Of a stretch of 64,000 bases of DNA, positions 45,896 through 56,253 are shown one piece after another. The notes below the pieces were generated by a model. It searched no databases. It was not told the DNA's origin and saw only the letters and a program-made list of their open reading frames with translations. How positions within the stretch are numbered: position 1 is the first letter of the stretch; each line of letters starts with the position of its first letter. Location: positions 3,286,001 through 3,350,000 of the forward strand of contig NZ_CP048031.1 of assembly GCF_010092445.1 (NCBI RefSeq), in the 5' to 3' direction. Both the position numbers and the translations under genes were made by a program. The stretch comes from Shewanella sp. Arc9-LZ (lineage in GTDB: Bacteria; Pseudomonadota; Gammaproteobacteria; Enterobacterales; Shewanellaceae).

Positions 45896-46840
45896 TTATT
45901 CACTATCTTTATAGATGGCGAAAAGTGATTCATTTTCAACTAGCTGATCACGGGTTAATACAAACACGCCATCACCGCCAAATTCAAAATCAACCCAAGC
46001 AAATGGCATATCAGGATATTGCTCAATCAAATGCACCATTGAATTACCGACTTCAACGACTAGCAAACCCGTTTCTGTTAAATAATCTGCCGCATTAGCT
46101 AAGATACGCTTGGTTAAATCTAAGCCATCATTGCCAGACGCTAACCCAATAGCAGGTTCGTGATGATACTCTTCAGGCATATCACCAATATCTTGTGCAT
46201 CTACATATGGAGGATTAGACACAATTAAGTCGTAATGCTGGCCTTTTGGAATCGCTGAGAATAAATCGGATTGCATCGGGAAAACACGATCCAACACGCC
46301 CAAAGATTCAATATTAATTTGGGCAACTTCAAGTGCGTCTTCGCTAATATCTAATGCGTCAACTTCAGCATCTTCAAACGCATAGGCACAAGCAATGGCA
46401 ATACAAGCACTGCCAGTGCATAAATCCATAATGCGATTAACCGGTTTGTTATATAACCATGGGCTAAAATGATGATTGATCATTTCGGCAATCGGCGAAC
46501 GCGGAACCAGTACGCGTTCATCAACATAAAATTCAAGACCCGCAAATTTGGCTTTATTGGTCAAATACGGTACCGGTAAACGTTCACGTACACGGCGAAT
46601 AATTAATTCAACGATTTTGTGTTTTTCACTACTGGTCAGGTTACTTAAAATAACCTGCTGGCCGATATCTTCTGGTAAGTGTAGAGCATCAAAAACCAAT
46701 GCAATGGCTTCGTCCCAAGCATTATCCGTTCCGTGACCATAATAAATATTGGCATCATTAAAACGGCTGACAGCCCAACGTAACATATCAGCGATAGTAC
46801 GTAACTCAGTGACAGCTTCATCTACAAAGATCTTATCCAA
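45896..46840 (-). CDS. prmB: Ribosomal protein uL3 glutamine methyltransferase PrmB
   Basis: N5-methylates a glutamine of ribosomal protein L3. Seen: 314 residues, an N-terminal helical domain, a Rossmann methyltransferase with [15 protein letters not shown], and the catalytic SNPPYVD motif that binds the glutamine amide. PrmC has the same motif, but the aroC neighbourhood and [16 protein letters not shown] sequence mark PrmB. It is first in its operon and divergent from smrB, with 79 bases between them. Confidence 0.96.
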   Translation of the reverse strand: MDKIFVDEAVTELRTIADMLRWAVSRFNDANIYYGHGTDNAWDEAIALVFDALHLPEDIGQQVILSNLTSSEKHKIVELIIRRVRERLPVPYLTNKAKFAGLEFYVDERVLVPRSPIAEMINHHFSPWLYNKPVNRIMDLCTGSACIAIACAYAFEDAEVDALDISEDALEVAQINIESLGVLDRVFPMQSDLFSAIPKGQHYDLIVSNPPYVDAQDIGDMPEEYHHEPAIGLASGNDGLDLTKRILANAADYLTETGLLVVEVGNSMVHLIEQYPDMPFAWVDFEFGGDGVFVLTRDQLVENESLFAIYKDSE

Positions 46841-46919
46841 AACACACTCCTTAAAAATTGTTCTGCGCTATTGTAACTGATGTCTATTAAGATGACCTAG
46901 AATTCAATACAATACGCCC

Positions 46920-47447
46920 ATGAAAGACGATAATTATCCAGACTTATCGCTGTTTAGTGCATTAATCGAGGGTATCAAACCGCTAAGGCAAGATACTCAC
47001 CACTTTAAACAGCCTGTCAAAGCCAAACAACAGTTCGAAATAAAAGAACAGCAGATTCATGCTGATAGCTATTTTTCGGATACATATCAGCCGCTTCTGC
47101 CGGTAGATGGCCCTATGCGTTGGATTAATACCAGCACAGATAAGCATGAATTAAAACGCTTAAGGCGTGGTGACTATTCTCCGGACCTGTTGCTTGATTT
47201 GCATGGCATGCGTCAAGCAGAAGCCAAACTTGAATTAGCCGCACTTATCCAAGCATGTGTTAAGCAAAACACGATTTGTTGCTGCGTAATGCACGGCTAT
47301 GGAATGGGTATTTTAAAACAGCAAACACCAATGTGGTTAGCACAACACCCAAACGTAAAAGCGTTTCACCAAGCACCCAAAGAATGGGGTGGCGATGCCG
47401 CGTTATTGGTATTAATTGATATTGGTGAACAGCCTCACCGACGTTAA
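46920..47447 (+). CDS. smrB: Ribosome rescue endonuclease SmrB
   Basis: Smr-domain nuclease that cuts mRNA between collided ribosomes. Seen: 175 residues with an N-terminal hook region and a C-terminal Smr domain (about 95-172) carrying LLDLHGMRQAEAKLELA and VMHGYGMGIL, the DLHG and HGYG-type motifs; AWGGDAALLVLI-like EWGGDAALLVLI closes the domain. The length matches E. coli SmrB (183). Divergent from prmB, as in related genomes. Confidence 0.95.
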   Translation: MKDDNYPDLSLFSALIEGIKPLRQDTHHFKQPVKAKQQFEIKEQQIHADSYFSDTYQPLLPVDGPMRWINTSTDKHELKRLRRGDYSPDLLLDLHGMRQAEAKLELAALIQACVKQNTICCCVMHGYGMGILKQQTPMWLAQHPNVKAFHQAPKEWGGDAALLVLIDIGEQPHRR

Positions 47448-47470
47448 TACGAAGAAATAAGCGCGAACAT

Positions 47471-47500
47471 AAAAAAGGTAAGTAATCACTTACCTTTTTT
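47471..47500. terminator. Bidirectional terminator between smrB and sixA
   Basis: AAAAAAGGTAAGT-AATC-ACTTACCTTTTTT, a perfect 13-base-pair stem with A and T runs, between converging genes. Confidence 0.88.
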
Positions 47501-47531
47501 TATTCAGATGTGATTCAAAACGTTATTGTCA

Positions 47532-48005
47532 TTACACAACAACTTGATGTGGTGCCGTCATTGCGACAAAACTCGCGTTATGCGTATGTTTGTCTATGTG
47601 AGCCACCGCAGAGGTAGCAAATAAAGGTGGCTCAACCCCCGCCACAAGCTCGCTGACCATAAATCCTAAAATTGGCATATGTGCTATAACCAATACATTA
47701 TCAGCTTTATATTGCTCGGCATAAGCCAACACAACATCTATCGCCACTTTAGCATCGCCAGAGGGAGTCACATCATCAACTACTAACCACTTACGGGGTT
47801 CAGCTAAGTGTTTACTGACTTCTTGCCACGTTTGCTGCGCACGTAAATAAGGGCTCACAATCACCAAATCAAAATGGCTGACCTGTTTTGCTAACCAATT
47901 AGCCATATAGCCAGTTTGAATACGGCCTGTTTCAGTTAATTTTCGTTCCCTATCGGACAGAGCATCAAAACTCGCTTCACCATGGCGCATCAAAAATAGC
48001 TGCAT
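47532..48005 (-). CDS. sixA: Phosphohistidine phosphatase SixA
   Basis: Small histidine phosphatase; E. coli SixA acts on phosphorylated NPr of the nitrogen PTS. Seen: 157 residues opening MQLFLMRHGEAS with the catalytic RHG (Arg7, His8), SPYLRAQQTW with the second conserved Arg, and VIAHMPILGFMV with the late His. Length and motifs match SixA. A divergent gap of 188 bases separates it from the M16 peptidase gene. Confidence 0.93.
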   Translation of the reverse strand: MQLFLMRHGEASFDALSDRERKLTETGRIQTGYMANWLAKQVSHFDLVIVSPYLRAQQTWQEVSKHLAEPRKWLVVDDVTPSGDAKVAIDVVLAYAEQYKADNVLVIAHMPILGFMVSELVAGVEPPLFATSAVAHIDKHTHNASFVAMTAPHQVVV

Positions 48006-48193
48006 ACTTCTCTCGTGATGTTTTTATTATCATTCTTAACCAATTGTAGCGTTAATCAGCGCAACAACAAACCTAGAATTGAGCATATTTAGATAAACTT
48101 TAGTCGATAATTGAATAAAACTGACCAAGGTAATTTGCTAAAAAGTAATAACAAGATCAATATATAACAAGTTATCTTTTCTGGAGTCTCCTC

Positions 48194-50983
48194 TTGCCTG
48201 AATTTCCAGCAGTTTATAAAAGCCAAAATGATCATCGCCAATACCAATATCGAGTGTTGAACAACCAACTTCGAGTGTTATTGGTTGAAGACATGCAATC
48301 AAATCAAGCAGCCGCATCTATGGCGGTTAGTGTTGGTCATTTTGACGATCCTGTTGACCGACCAGGTATGGCGCATTTCCTTGAGCACATGTTATTTTTA
48401 GGCACCGAGAAATATCCAGATTCAGGAGAATACCACGCTTATATTAATCAACATGGTGGCAGTAATAATGCTTGGACAGGCACAGAACAAACTAACTTTT
48501 TCTATAGCATTAATGCCGAAGCCTTAGAAGGTTCATTAGACCGATTCAGTCAATTTTTTATTGCCCCAAAGTTTGACTTAGAGTTAGTGGATCGTGAAAG
48601 GCAGGCAATCGAATCTGAATTTAGCTTAAAATTAAAAGATGATATTCGCCGAGTTTACCAAGTTCAAAAAGAAACCGTTAATCCAAAACATCCATTTTCA
48701 AAATTCTCTGTCGGTAACCAAACAACTTTAGCGGGTAAACAAGCAGACATACGGGATGAACTGCTGGCTTTTTATCAACAACATTACAGTGCTAATATTA
48801 TGACATTGTGCGTTGTCGCTCCACGCCCTATTGCAGAGCTAGACACCATCGTTAAAAAATACTTCTCAAACATTATCAATAGAAATGTAAGTAAACACTA
48901 TCCATCTGAAGCAATGATAACGAAGGACCAACGTCAAAAACATATACAAATTGTACCGTTGAAAGATCAAAAACGAGTCAGTATTAGTTTTTCACTGCCA
49001 GAGATAGACCAATTTTATAAGCGAAAACCACTCACCTTTATCAGCCATTTACTCGGTAATGAAAGCCCAGGGAGTTTACTGTCCTATTTAAAAGTACAGG
49101 GGTTAGCCAATAACTTATCTGCTGGCGGTGGGGTTAATGGTTACAACTTCAAAGATTATTCAATCAGCATACAATTAACCGACAAGGGATTTGCAGAGCT
49201 TGATGAAGTGGTAACTTGTGTATTTGAATACATTGAACTGATTAAGCAGCAAGGTGTACAAGCATGGCGTTACCAAGAGCGAGCCAATTTACTTAACACT
49301 GCGTTTCGATTCCAAGAACAGATCAAAACCTTGGATTTAGCAAGCCATCTCAGTATCAACATGCACCATTATGATATTGAAGACATTATTTATGGCGACT
49401 ATCGCATGGATGAAATGCTAGAGGATGAAACAATACAACTGCTGTCTATGATGTCGGCAGCTAATATGCGCTTACTCACGGTTGCAAAAGAATCACAGGT
49501 CGATAATCAAGCAAAATGGTACGACACTCCGTACCAAGTGAGATCATTACAACCCCAACAAATAGCAAAATGGTCTTCCGTTACGGTAAGAGAGTCACTT
49601 AAACTTCCGGAAAGAAATCCGTTTATTGTCGCCAACCCGCAAGCTAGGGCAGACAAAAGCGATACTCCAGTACCCACTATTGTTGCAGAAGGCGAAGGTT
49701 ACCGTATTTGGCATAAAAAAGATGATGAATTCAATGTTCCTAAAGGGCATTTATACTTATCGTTAGACTCAGATCAAGCGAGCTCAACCCCTAGACAAGC
49801 AGCATTAACAAGACTATACGTTGAAATGCTTATCGATTATCTGACTGAACCAACATACCAAGCAGAGGTTGCTGGCCTTAACTACAATATTTACCCTCAC
49901 CAAGGCGGCATTACCCTGCATTTAACCGGTTTTACGGGTAACCAAGAAAAGCTCCTCACTCTAATCATCAACAAAGCCCGCGAGCGTAACTTTACCGAAC
50001 AACGCTTTAGTATGATTAAAAATCAGATATTACGCAGCTGGAATAATGTTGCTCAAGCTAAGCCAATATCTCAATTATTTACCAGCTTAACCGTGTCGCT
50101 ACAAAAAAGAAGTTTTGAACCCGCAAGAATGGCTGAAGAACTCACGCTACTGACACTTGATGATTTACACAATCATGTCAGCGAATTTTACAAAAAAGTT
50201 TATCTTGAAGGTTTGGTATACGGGGATTGGCTGGTTGAAGAAGCACAGCAACTCGGCAAGCGTTTGCAACATCTATTGTCTTTAGTCACGAAACCAAGCG
50301 CAGAGTCTTCACGCGAACTTATCAACCTAGATAAAAGAGGTTCATTACTTCGCGAAAAAACCATTTCCCATCAAGATAGTGCGATTATTGTTTACTATCA
50401 GTCTCGGATGGCGACACCAGAACGTGTGGCGTTATTCAGTCTACTGAACCATACAATGTCATCTACCTTTTTTCATGAGTTACGCACTAAACAACAATTA
50501 GGCTACATGGTTGGGACAGGTTACTTACCGTTAAACCGACATCCAGGGATGATTTTTTATGTGCAGTCCCCTACTACAGGTCCAAGACAACTTCTCGAAG
50601 CAATCGACGAATTCATCGCCGACTTTAATTATGCCGTTATGCAAATAACCAATGAACAATGGGAAAGCACAAAGCAAGGTATGATAAGTCAAATAATGGA
50701 ACATGATACCAATCTAAAGACACGCAGCCAACGCTATTGGGTGAGCTTAGGTAACCGCGATTATGGATTTAATCAACGTGAAATGGTCGTCGCGGAAGTC
50801 GAAAAGCTCACCAGAGCTCACTTGATCAAGTTTATGGTGGCTCACATGCGCAGTAGAGATTGTGACCGTTTAGTCTTGTTTAACAGTGGTGAACAACATC
50901 ACAGCCAAACAAGCCTTCGTTCAGATAATATGATTGTCGACTTAAAAACATTCAAACATCAAGCAGATAAATTTCAGTTTTAA
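48194..50983 (+). CDS. M16-family (insulinase-like) metallopeptidase
   Basis: Zinc peptidase of the pitrilysin/insulysin type. Seen: 929 residues with the inverted zinc motif HFLEH (61-65) and downstream glutamate in ERQAIESEFSL (near 142), followed by three more M16-type domains, the inactive half including LRTKQQLGYMVGTGY. The start is TTG at 48194, preceded by CTGGAG at a good distance. No signal peptide is visible, unlike E. coli PtrA, so it may be cytoplasmic. Known members degrade peptides of about 20-60 residues; the substrate here is not known. Confidence 0.92.
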   Translation: MPEFPAVYKSQNDHRQYQYRVLNNQLRVLLVEDMQSNQAAASMAVSVGHFDDPVDRPGMAHFLEHMLFLGTEKYPDSGEYHAYINQHGGSNNAWTGTEQTNFFYSINAEALEGSLDRFSQFFIAPKFDLELVDRERQAIESEFSLKLKDDIRRVYQVQKETVNPKHPFSKFSVGNQTTLAGKQADIRDELLAFYQQHYSANIMTLCVVAPRPIAELDTIVKKYFSNIINRNVSKHYPSEAMITKDQRQKHIQIVPLKDQKRVSISFSLPEIDQFYKRKPLTFISHLLGNESPGSLLSYLKVQGLANNLSAGGGVNGYNFKDYSISIQLTDKGFAELDEVVTCVFEYIELIKQQGVQAWRYQERANLLNTAFRFQEQIKTLDLASHLSINMHHYDIEDIIYGDYRMDEMLEDETIQLLSMMSAANMRLLTVAKESQVDNQAKWYDTPYQVRSLQPQQIAKWSSVTVRESLKLPERNPFIVANPQARADKSDTPVPTIVAEGEGYRIWHKKDDEFNVPKGHLYLSLDSDQASSTPRQAALTRLYVEMLIDYLTEPTYQAEVAGLNYNIYPHQGGITLHLTGFTGNQEKLLTLIINKARERNFTEQRFSMIKNQILRSWNNVAQAKPISQLFTSLTVSLQKRSFEPARMAEELTLLTLDDLHNHVSEFYKKVYLEGLVYGDWLVEEAQQLGKRLQHLLSLVTKPSAESSRELINLDKRGSLLREKTISHQDSAIIVYYQSRMATPERVALFSLLNHTMSSTFFHELRTKQQLGYMVGTGYLPLNRHPGMIFYVQSPTTGPRQLLEAIDEFIADFNYAVMQITNEQWESTKQGMISQIMEHDTNLKTRSQRYWVSLGNRDYGFNQREMVVAEVEKLTRAHLIKFMVAHMRSRDCDRLVLFNSGEQHHSQTSLRSDNMIVDLKTFKHQADKFQF

Positions 50984-51230
50984 CCAGCATCGACGTTTAA
51001 AGGTCTAAAAAATATAAAGCTAGATGAATCGAAATTAGGTTAACAAAATGTCTCAATCATTGTTAACAGTACAAGCAACCAAATAAAACCTTAGTATTAC
51101 ATAACTAATTGATTAAAAAATAACTATAAACAAATTTTACAGCGATAATTGCGTAATATTCTATCAATCACACCTTTTTTGTTAACATGCTTTTGACAAA
51201 GGGCCTGCTTTCTGAAAAAGTAGACAATTC

Positions 51231-54200
51231 ATGAACTTCTTTGCGGCATCAAAAGAGAATAAGTATAAATCTATGCCTAAAATTTTACTCTTTATCTGTG
51301 TTTATTTTATTTTCAGCTTTGGCGCAGCAGCCATTGAAGCTGATGACACAGAATCAAATTTCGATCTACTACTAAACTACACTAATTATGGTGTTGCGGA
51401 TGGTTTGTCTCAGGACACAGTAACTGCCATCGTAGAAGATCCAGAGGGTTACGTTTGGGTTGGTACTATCAATGGATTAAATCGTTTCGACGGCAATGAA
51501 TTTAAGCAATTCTATGCAGAAGAAAATGAAAATTCTCTACCCAGTTCTTTTATTCGTAATTTACTTATCGATGACAATGGCACATTATTAGTCGGGACAG
51601 ATAAAGGCCTTGTATCGTATAACAAAAATACAGAGAGATTTGTTAAAAATGAAATATCAGACTTAATTGGTAAACAAACAATTTGGTCACTTTCGAAACA
51701 GAAAGAAGGTGTGATCATTGGTCTAGAAAATAGAATAATCACTTATTCCAATGCGACTAGAAACATAATATTAGACATTAATGAAAATAAATTTAAAGAG
51801 ATCAAAAAAATAATAAAAAGCAAAGAATCATTATTTATTAGGAATTTTGATGGTGATGTTTTCGAATTTAAAAATCAAAGTGTTACAAAAATATTAAGCG
51901 GTACTAATGATATAGTAACTATGGAAGATAGCTTAATAGCTGTAACTAATGACGGTATCTATATTATCAATCACGGCGTATTATTATTATCAAAGCTTAA
52001 ATTTAAGGCCTTAAGTTCATCGGCTAATTTTTACTCACAACATACACTTGGATTGTCTGAAAATCATCTATACGAGCTAAATTTAATCAACAAAAAATTA
52101 GAAACAAAAAAGATCGGGACTATAGATTTAAAAAAAGAAAGATTAAATAACATTATTATTTCACAAAACAAAAAGCATATTTACATTTCAAACTATGTTG
52201 ATGGTTATTTTGATATATCACAAAATAAAAATTATCTAAAAAGGATAAATACTCCAGAAAAAAACATTTGGTCTATGACTAACATTGATACTGGATTACT
52301 TATCGCTAACAATAAAAGCAATATTTATCGATATAACAAATCAATATCAAATACTGTTGAAGTCAACAACCTTAATCATGGGCCTAAATCGATAATATCT
52401 ATTGGTGATACCTTATTCATTGGCTCATCTGACGGTCTAACACTAAAAAATAATACGACAAAAGAAGAAAAAAAATTACTTTCTGATATTATTTTCAATA
52501 TTAAAAAACACGGTAATTTCCTTTTTGCTTCTACTTTTGATGGAAAAATTTACAAGCTTAATTTTAAAGGAGAAATAATCACCCTTTTAGACACAAAAAC
52601 GGGATTCCCTATATATGACACCTTACTCGATAAACAAACTTTATGGATAGCATCACAAAGCGGCTTGATAAAGTATAACAATGGTGTATTTACAAACATA
52701 TTCAATCAAGATTTCGTATTCAACCTAACAAAAAATAAAAATAGTATATTTTTTGGAACAAAAAATTCAGTTTATGTATTAAAAAATGAAAATATAAAAA
52801 AAATAATAGATAGAAAGAAGATAATTTATTCAATAACAAGCATTGAAGATACTCTTACAATTGCTTCAAGTAGAGAAGTAATATTATTAGATCTTAATAA
52901 AAATAAAAAATACATTTTGAATACTGAAAATGGTTCTTTTGACGATTATAATACACAAGCAACACTTAGTATGGGTCAAGAAATAATACTTGGAAGCCCT
53001 GATGGTATGCTTCTAATTAATCCAATTGAGATCATATCAACACTAGAAAAAGAACCAAGCAACAAAATAAACTTTGAAGAACTTTTACTATTTAATTCTC
53101 CGGTAGAGGTAGGTTCGGAAAAATTGAAAGAACCACTTAATTATATTGAAAAAATCTCATTACGCTATTCGGACTACCCATTCACTATAAAATTTAATAT
53201 CTTAGGGGAAAGCAATAAAGATTTTGAATTTTTTTATTATTTAGAAGATCTGGAAAAAACATGGTTATCAACTGAAGGTAATAATTCCGTAACTTATACT
53301 AATTTATCTCCTGGAAAATATAATTTTAAAATTTATGCAAAAAATCGTTCTTCCGGAAAAGAGACTAATGAAAGAAATATTAAGATATTAGTAACTCCAC
53401 CATGGTGGTTATCAAATCTAGCGATAGGAATTTATGTTGCCATCATTATAATTATCATTACTTTAATTATTAAATCAGCAATACATCGTAGAAAAATCCA
53501 AAAGAAAATAGCCCAGAGTGAAGAACGTTTAAAATTATCATTATGGGGCAGTGGCGATGAAATGTGGGACTGGGATATTGAAAGTGGCAAAATCTACCGT
53601 TCTAATATATGGGGCTCTTTAGACTTCCCTCAAGACGGTCGTCGCTCGGGTAATCCTGATGAAGAAAGTAATATCCACCCTCTCGATAGAGATCGTGTGA
53701 CAAGGGCGCTAAATGATCATTTCAATGCCCTAACCGATCACTTCGAAATTGCTTATCGCGTTAAAGCGCGCAACCAAGAGTGGATCTGGATTTTAGACAG
53801 AGCCAAGATAGTTGAACGTGATCAGAAAGATGTACCCCTTCGAATGACTGGCACCATTAAAGACATCAATAATATTAAGCAAGCAGAAGAGCAACTTCGT
53901 TTATTCGCTAGAGCAATTGAAAATATTTCTGAAGGGATGTTTATTCTCAATGAAAAATATCAATTTGTTGAAGTCAATAATGCCTGTTGTGAACTGGCAG
54001 CTTCGACAAAGGAAAAATTTACTCATGAAATACTCAATTTCACTCGTTATCCAGCCAGTTATTCAGAACAAATAAGAAACTTACTAAAACAGCAAGGTCG
54101 TTGGAGCGGCGAAGTTGAAGCGAGTAAAGGTAAAGACAATTATTTCTTAATGGAACTGACTATTGACGCTATATACAATGAACAAGGTGACACAAGTCAT

Positions 54201-55577
54201 TATGTTGGCGTGTTTTCCGATATAACTCGCCGTAAACAACAAGAAGAAGAACTCAGAAAACTAACCAATAATGACTTACTTACCGGTTTACCCAATCGGT
54301 CTAGTTTGCAAGTGACACTCAGCAACCTAGTTAAAAAGGATGTTCATCACACCCTAATGGTGCTTGATTTAGATAATTTTAAACGTATTAATGACTCATT
54401 AGGCCATCAAATTGGTGATGACTTATTAATTGGTGTTGCTGAGCGTATAAAGTTAGCCATCCCAAAACATGCCAGCTTATACCGTCTAGGCGGCGATGAA
54501 TTTGCCTTACTCGTCGATCAACACCCTGATATCGGATCATGTGCCGCCATTGCAACGCAAGTGATAAATTGTCTAAAGCCAGCTTTCACTCTTAATAATG
54601 ACTCACTGGTACTAGGCATTAGTATCGGAATTGTGCTTTATCCTGAAGACGAGCAAAACGAGCAAGCATTGTTACGTAAAGCCGATATCGCCATGTATCA
54701 CGCTAAGTCTGGTGGTGGCAACCGCTATCAATTCTATTCTGAGTCATTAAATCAAAATGCTTTACGTCAGCTTGAAATCGAAAGTTTAATCAGAGAAGCA
54801 CTCAAAGACGATTTGTTTGAAGTATATTACCAACCCAAAATCGATGTGAAGAAAGATCGTCTTAACGGAATGGAAGCATTAGTGAGATTAAATCATCCTA
54901 AATTAGGCCTGATTGGACCGAATGAATTTATCCCCCTTGCCGAAGAAAATGGTTTAATCGTTGAAATTGGTGATGTCGTCTTGCGAAAAGCGTGTTTTGC
55001 TGCGCAGAAATGGCTCGAACTAGGATTATTTAGTGGTCGTGTTGCTGTCAATTTATCGTCAAGACAATTTGCTCTGCCCGATTTACAGCAACGAATAGAG
55101 TCAATTTTACGACTCACAAAGTTACCAGCTAAACACTTAGAGCTTGAAATCACTGAAGGAACTGTCATTAAAGATCCCGAACAAGCGATTAAAGTGATGC
55201 AGCAATTGGCTAAAATGGGTGTCAGCCTTGCTCTTGACGACTTTGGGACAGGTTATTCCTCTTTGTCTTATCTAAAGCGATTTCCTATTAATTGCTTAAA
55301 GATCGATAAAACCTTTGTTGATGACATAGATAAATCTGACCGAGACCTCAAGATGGTCGATTCAATTATTACTATTGCCCACAATATGGGACTGACCGTG
55401 GTAGGTGAAGGGGTTGAACAAACCGCACAACTCAATATATTAAAAGCACTTAATTGCGAAGAGATTCAAGGCTATATCTATAGTAAGCCTATTAAAGAAG
55501 CTGACTTTGAGCTTATGTTGAATGCAGACAAACTTAAATTTGAAGCATTAAACGGTACATTAAAGAAAAATAAATAA
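51231..55577 (+). CDS. Propeller-sensor PAS-PAS-GGDEF-EAL membrane protein
   Basis: Seen: 1448 residues. A signal peptide (about 15-35, to FSFGAAA) leads to a long periplasmic part of Reg_prop-type propeller repeats (for example YGVADGLSQDTVTAIVEDPE, WVGTINGLNRFDG, LLVGTDKGLVSYN). A Y_Y_Y-type domain (about 640-720; LEKTWLSTEGNNSVTYTNL), a membrane helix (about 727-750), PAS 1 (about 765-888) and PAS 2 (about 893-1005) follow. GGDEF has LGGDEFA near 1085, and EAL has MEALVRL near 1213 plus DDFGTGYSSLSYLKRF. Both catalytic motifs look intact. The propeller region is strikingly A+T-rich compared with the cytoplasmic half. Known: propeller/Y_Y_Y sensors often read glycans. It lies 105 bases before the repeat-protein gene. 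Confidence 0.92.
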   Translation: MNFFAASKENKYKSMPKILLFICVYFIFSFGAAAIEADDTESNFDLLLNYTNYGVADGLSQDTVTAIVEDPEGYVWVGTINGLNRFDGNEFKQFYAEENENSLPSSFIRNLLIDDNGTLLVGTDKGLVSYNKNTERFVKNEISDLIGKQTIWSLSKQKEGVIIGLENRIITYSNATRNIILDINENKFKEIKKIIKSKESLFIRNFDGDVFEFKNQSVTKILSGTNDIVTMEDSLIAVTNDGIYIINHGVLLLSKLKFKALSSSANFYSQHTLGLSENHLYELNLINKKLETKKIGTIDLKKERLNNIIISQNKKHIYISNYVDGYFDISQNKNYLKRINTPEKNIWSMTNIDTGLLIANNKSNIYRYNKSISNTVEVNNLNHGPKSIISIGDTLFIGSSDGLTLKNNTTKEEKKLLSDIIFNIKKHGNFLFASTFDGKIYKLNFKGEIITLLDTKTGFPIYDTLLDKQTLWIASQSGLIKYNNGVFTNIFNQDFVFNLTKNKNSIFFGTKNSVYVLKNENIKKIIDRKKIIYSITSIEDTLTIASSREVILLDLNKNKKYILNTENGSFDDYNTQATLSMGQEIILGSPDGMLLINPIEIISTLEKEPSNKINFEELLLFNSPVEVGSEKLKEPLNYIEKISLRYSDYPFTIKFNILGESNKDFEFFYYLEDLEKTWLSTEGNNSVTYTNLSPGKYNFKIYAKNRSSGKETNERNIKILVTPPWWLSNLAIGIYVAIIIIIITLIIKSAIHRRKIQKKIAQSEERLKLSLWGSGDEMWDWDIESGKIYRSNIWGSLDFPQDGRRSGNPDEESNIHPLDRDRVTRALNDHFNALTDHFEIAYRVKARNQEWIWILDRAKIVERDQKDVPLRMTGTIKDINNIKQAEEQLRLFARAIENISEGMFILNEKYQFVEVNNACCELAASTKEKFTHEILNFTRYPASYSEQIRNLLKQQGRWSGEVEASKGKDNYFLMELTIDAIYNEQGDTSHYVGVFSDITRRKQQEEELRKLTNNDLLTGLPNRSSLQVTLSNLVKKDVHHTLMVLDLDNFKRINDSLGHQIGDDLLIGVAERIKLAIPKHASLYRLGGDEFALLVDQHPDIGSCAAIATQVINCLKPAFTLNNDSLVLGISIGIVLYPEDEQNEQALLRKADIAMYHAKSGGGNRYQFYSESLNQNALRQLEIESLIREALKDDLFEVYYQPKIDVKKDRLNGMEALVRLNHPKLGLIGPNEFIPLAEENGLIVEIGDVVLRKACFAAQKWLELGLFSGRVAVNLSSRQFALPDLQQRIESILRLTKLPAKHLELEITEGTVIKDPEQAIKVMQQLAKMGVSLALDDFGTGYSSLSYLKRFPINCLKIDKTFVDDIDKSDRDLKMVDSIITIAHNMGLTVVGEGVEQTAQLNILKALNCEEIQGYIYSKPIKEADFELMLNADKLKFEALNGTLKKNK

Positions 55578-55682
55578 CTACCTCTTATATTTGGCATAAC
55601 AAATGCAAATGCAAGTTCAGTTGTCAAAATAATATTGTTATTTAACCCTGAGCTTCAATTACAAAATATAAGAGAGATTAAA

Positions 55683-56243
55683 ATGATTAAAGGAATAATT
55701 ACAGTTGCGGTTTTATCGGCATTATCATTCAATGGCTATTCAATGGTAAATAGTCCTATGACCGAAGCAGCAAATACTTGCAATGTTAGCATGTTAGACA
55801 CTCGAACAGCTAAAATCCCGGGTGTTAAATTGCTTAACTCCCAAACAGCTAAAATCCCGGGCGTTAAACTGCTTAACACTCAAACAGTTAAAATCCCGGG
55901 CGTTAAACTGCTTAACTCTCAAACAGCTAAAATCCCGGGCGTTAAACTGCTTAACACCCAAACAGCTAAAATCCCGGGCGTTAAACTGCTTAACTCTCAA
56001 ACAGCTAAAATCCCGGGCGTTAAACTGCTTAACACCCAAACAGCTAAAATCCCGGGCGTTAAACTGCTTAACTCTCAAACAGCTAAAATCCCGGGCGTTA
56101 AACTGCTTAACTCTCAAACAGCTAAAATCCCGGGCGTTAAACTGCTTAACTCTCAAACAGCTAAAATCCCAGGTGTTAAACTGCTTAACTCTCAAACAGC
56201 TAAAATCCCGGGCGTTAAACTGCTTAACACCCAAACAGCTTAA
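55683..56243 (+). CDS. Exported protein made of eleven 13-residue repeats
   Basis: Seen from the preferred ATG at 55683 (AGAGAG upstream): 186 residues. A signal peptide (MIKGIITVAVLSALSFNGYS) leads to a ~20-residue spacer with the only Cys, then eleven exact-length units KIPGVKLLN(S/T)QT(A/V) up to the stop. An upstream in-frame ATG at 55635 would add 16 residues that spoil the signal. The repeat pattern has a Pro-Gly turn, alternating apolar residues and an S/TQT patch, which would suit a repeat solenoid. No enzyme motif is present and I know no family. The stop codon TAA is part of the ribosome binding site (TAAGGAG) of the next gene, so the two are coupled. Confidence 0.8.
   Translation: MIKGIITVAVLSALSFNGYSMVNSPMTEAANTCNVSMLDTRTAKIPGVKLLNSQTAKIPGVKLLNTQTVKIPGVKLLNSQTAKIPGVKLLNTQTAKIPGVKLLNSQTAKIPGVKLLNTQTAKIPGVKLLNSQTAKIPGVKLLNSQTAKIPGVKLLNSQTAKIPGVKLLNSQTAKIPGVKLLNTQTA
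55812..56240 (+). repeat. Eleven 39-base tandem repeats
   Basis: Unit begins AAAATCCCGGG and ends CAAACAGCT; 429 bases with no partial unit. Copies differ at only a few sites (unit 1 GGTGTTAAATTG; unit 2 ends CAGTT; unit 10 CCCAGGTG; the S/T codon TCC/TCT or ACT/ACC). Because 39 is divisible by three, other frames and the opposite strand are also open; those are artefacts. Confidence 0.97.
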
Positions 56244-56253
56244 GGAGAACCCT

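Noticed and set aside
55794..56234. A 146-codon minus-strand repeat protein (NARDFSCLRVKQF units), and a 182-codon plus-strand frame at 55822-56370
   Set aside because: The repeat unit is 39 bases, so frames stay open by periodicity. Only the frame at 55683 has a signal peptide and ribosome binding site. The end of the long plus-strand frame is the separate 38-residue gene.
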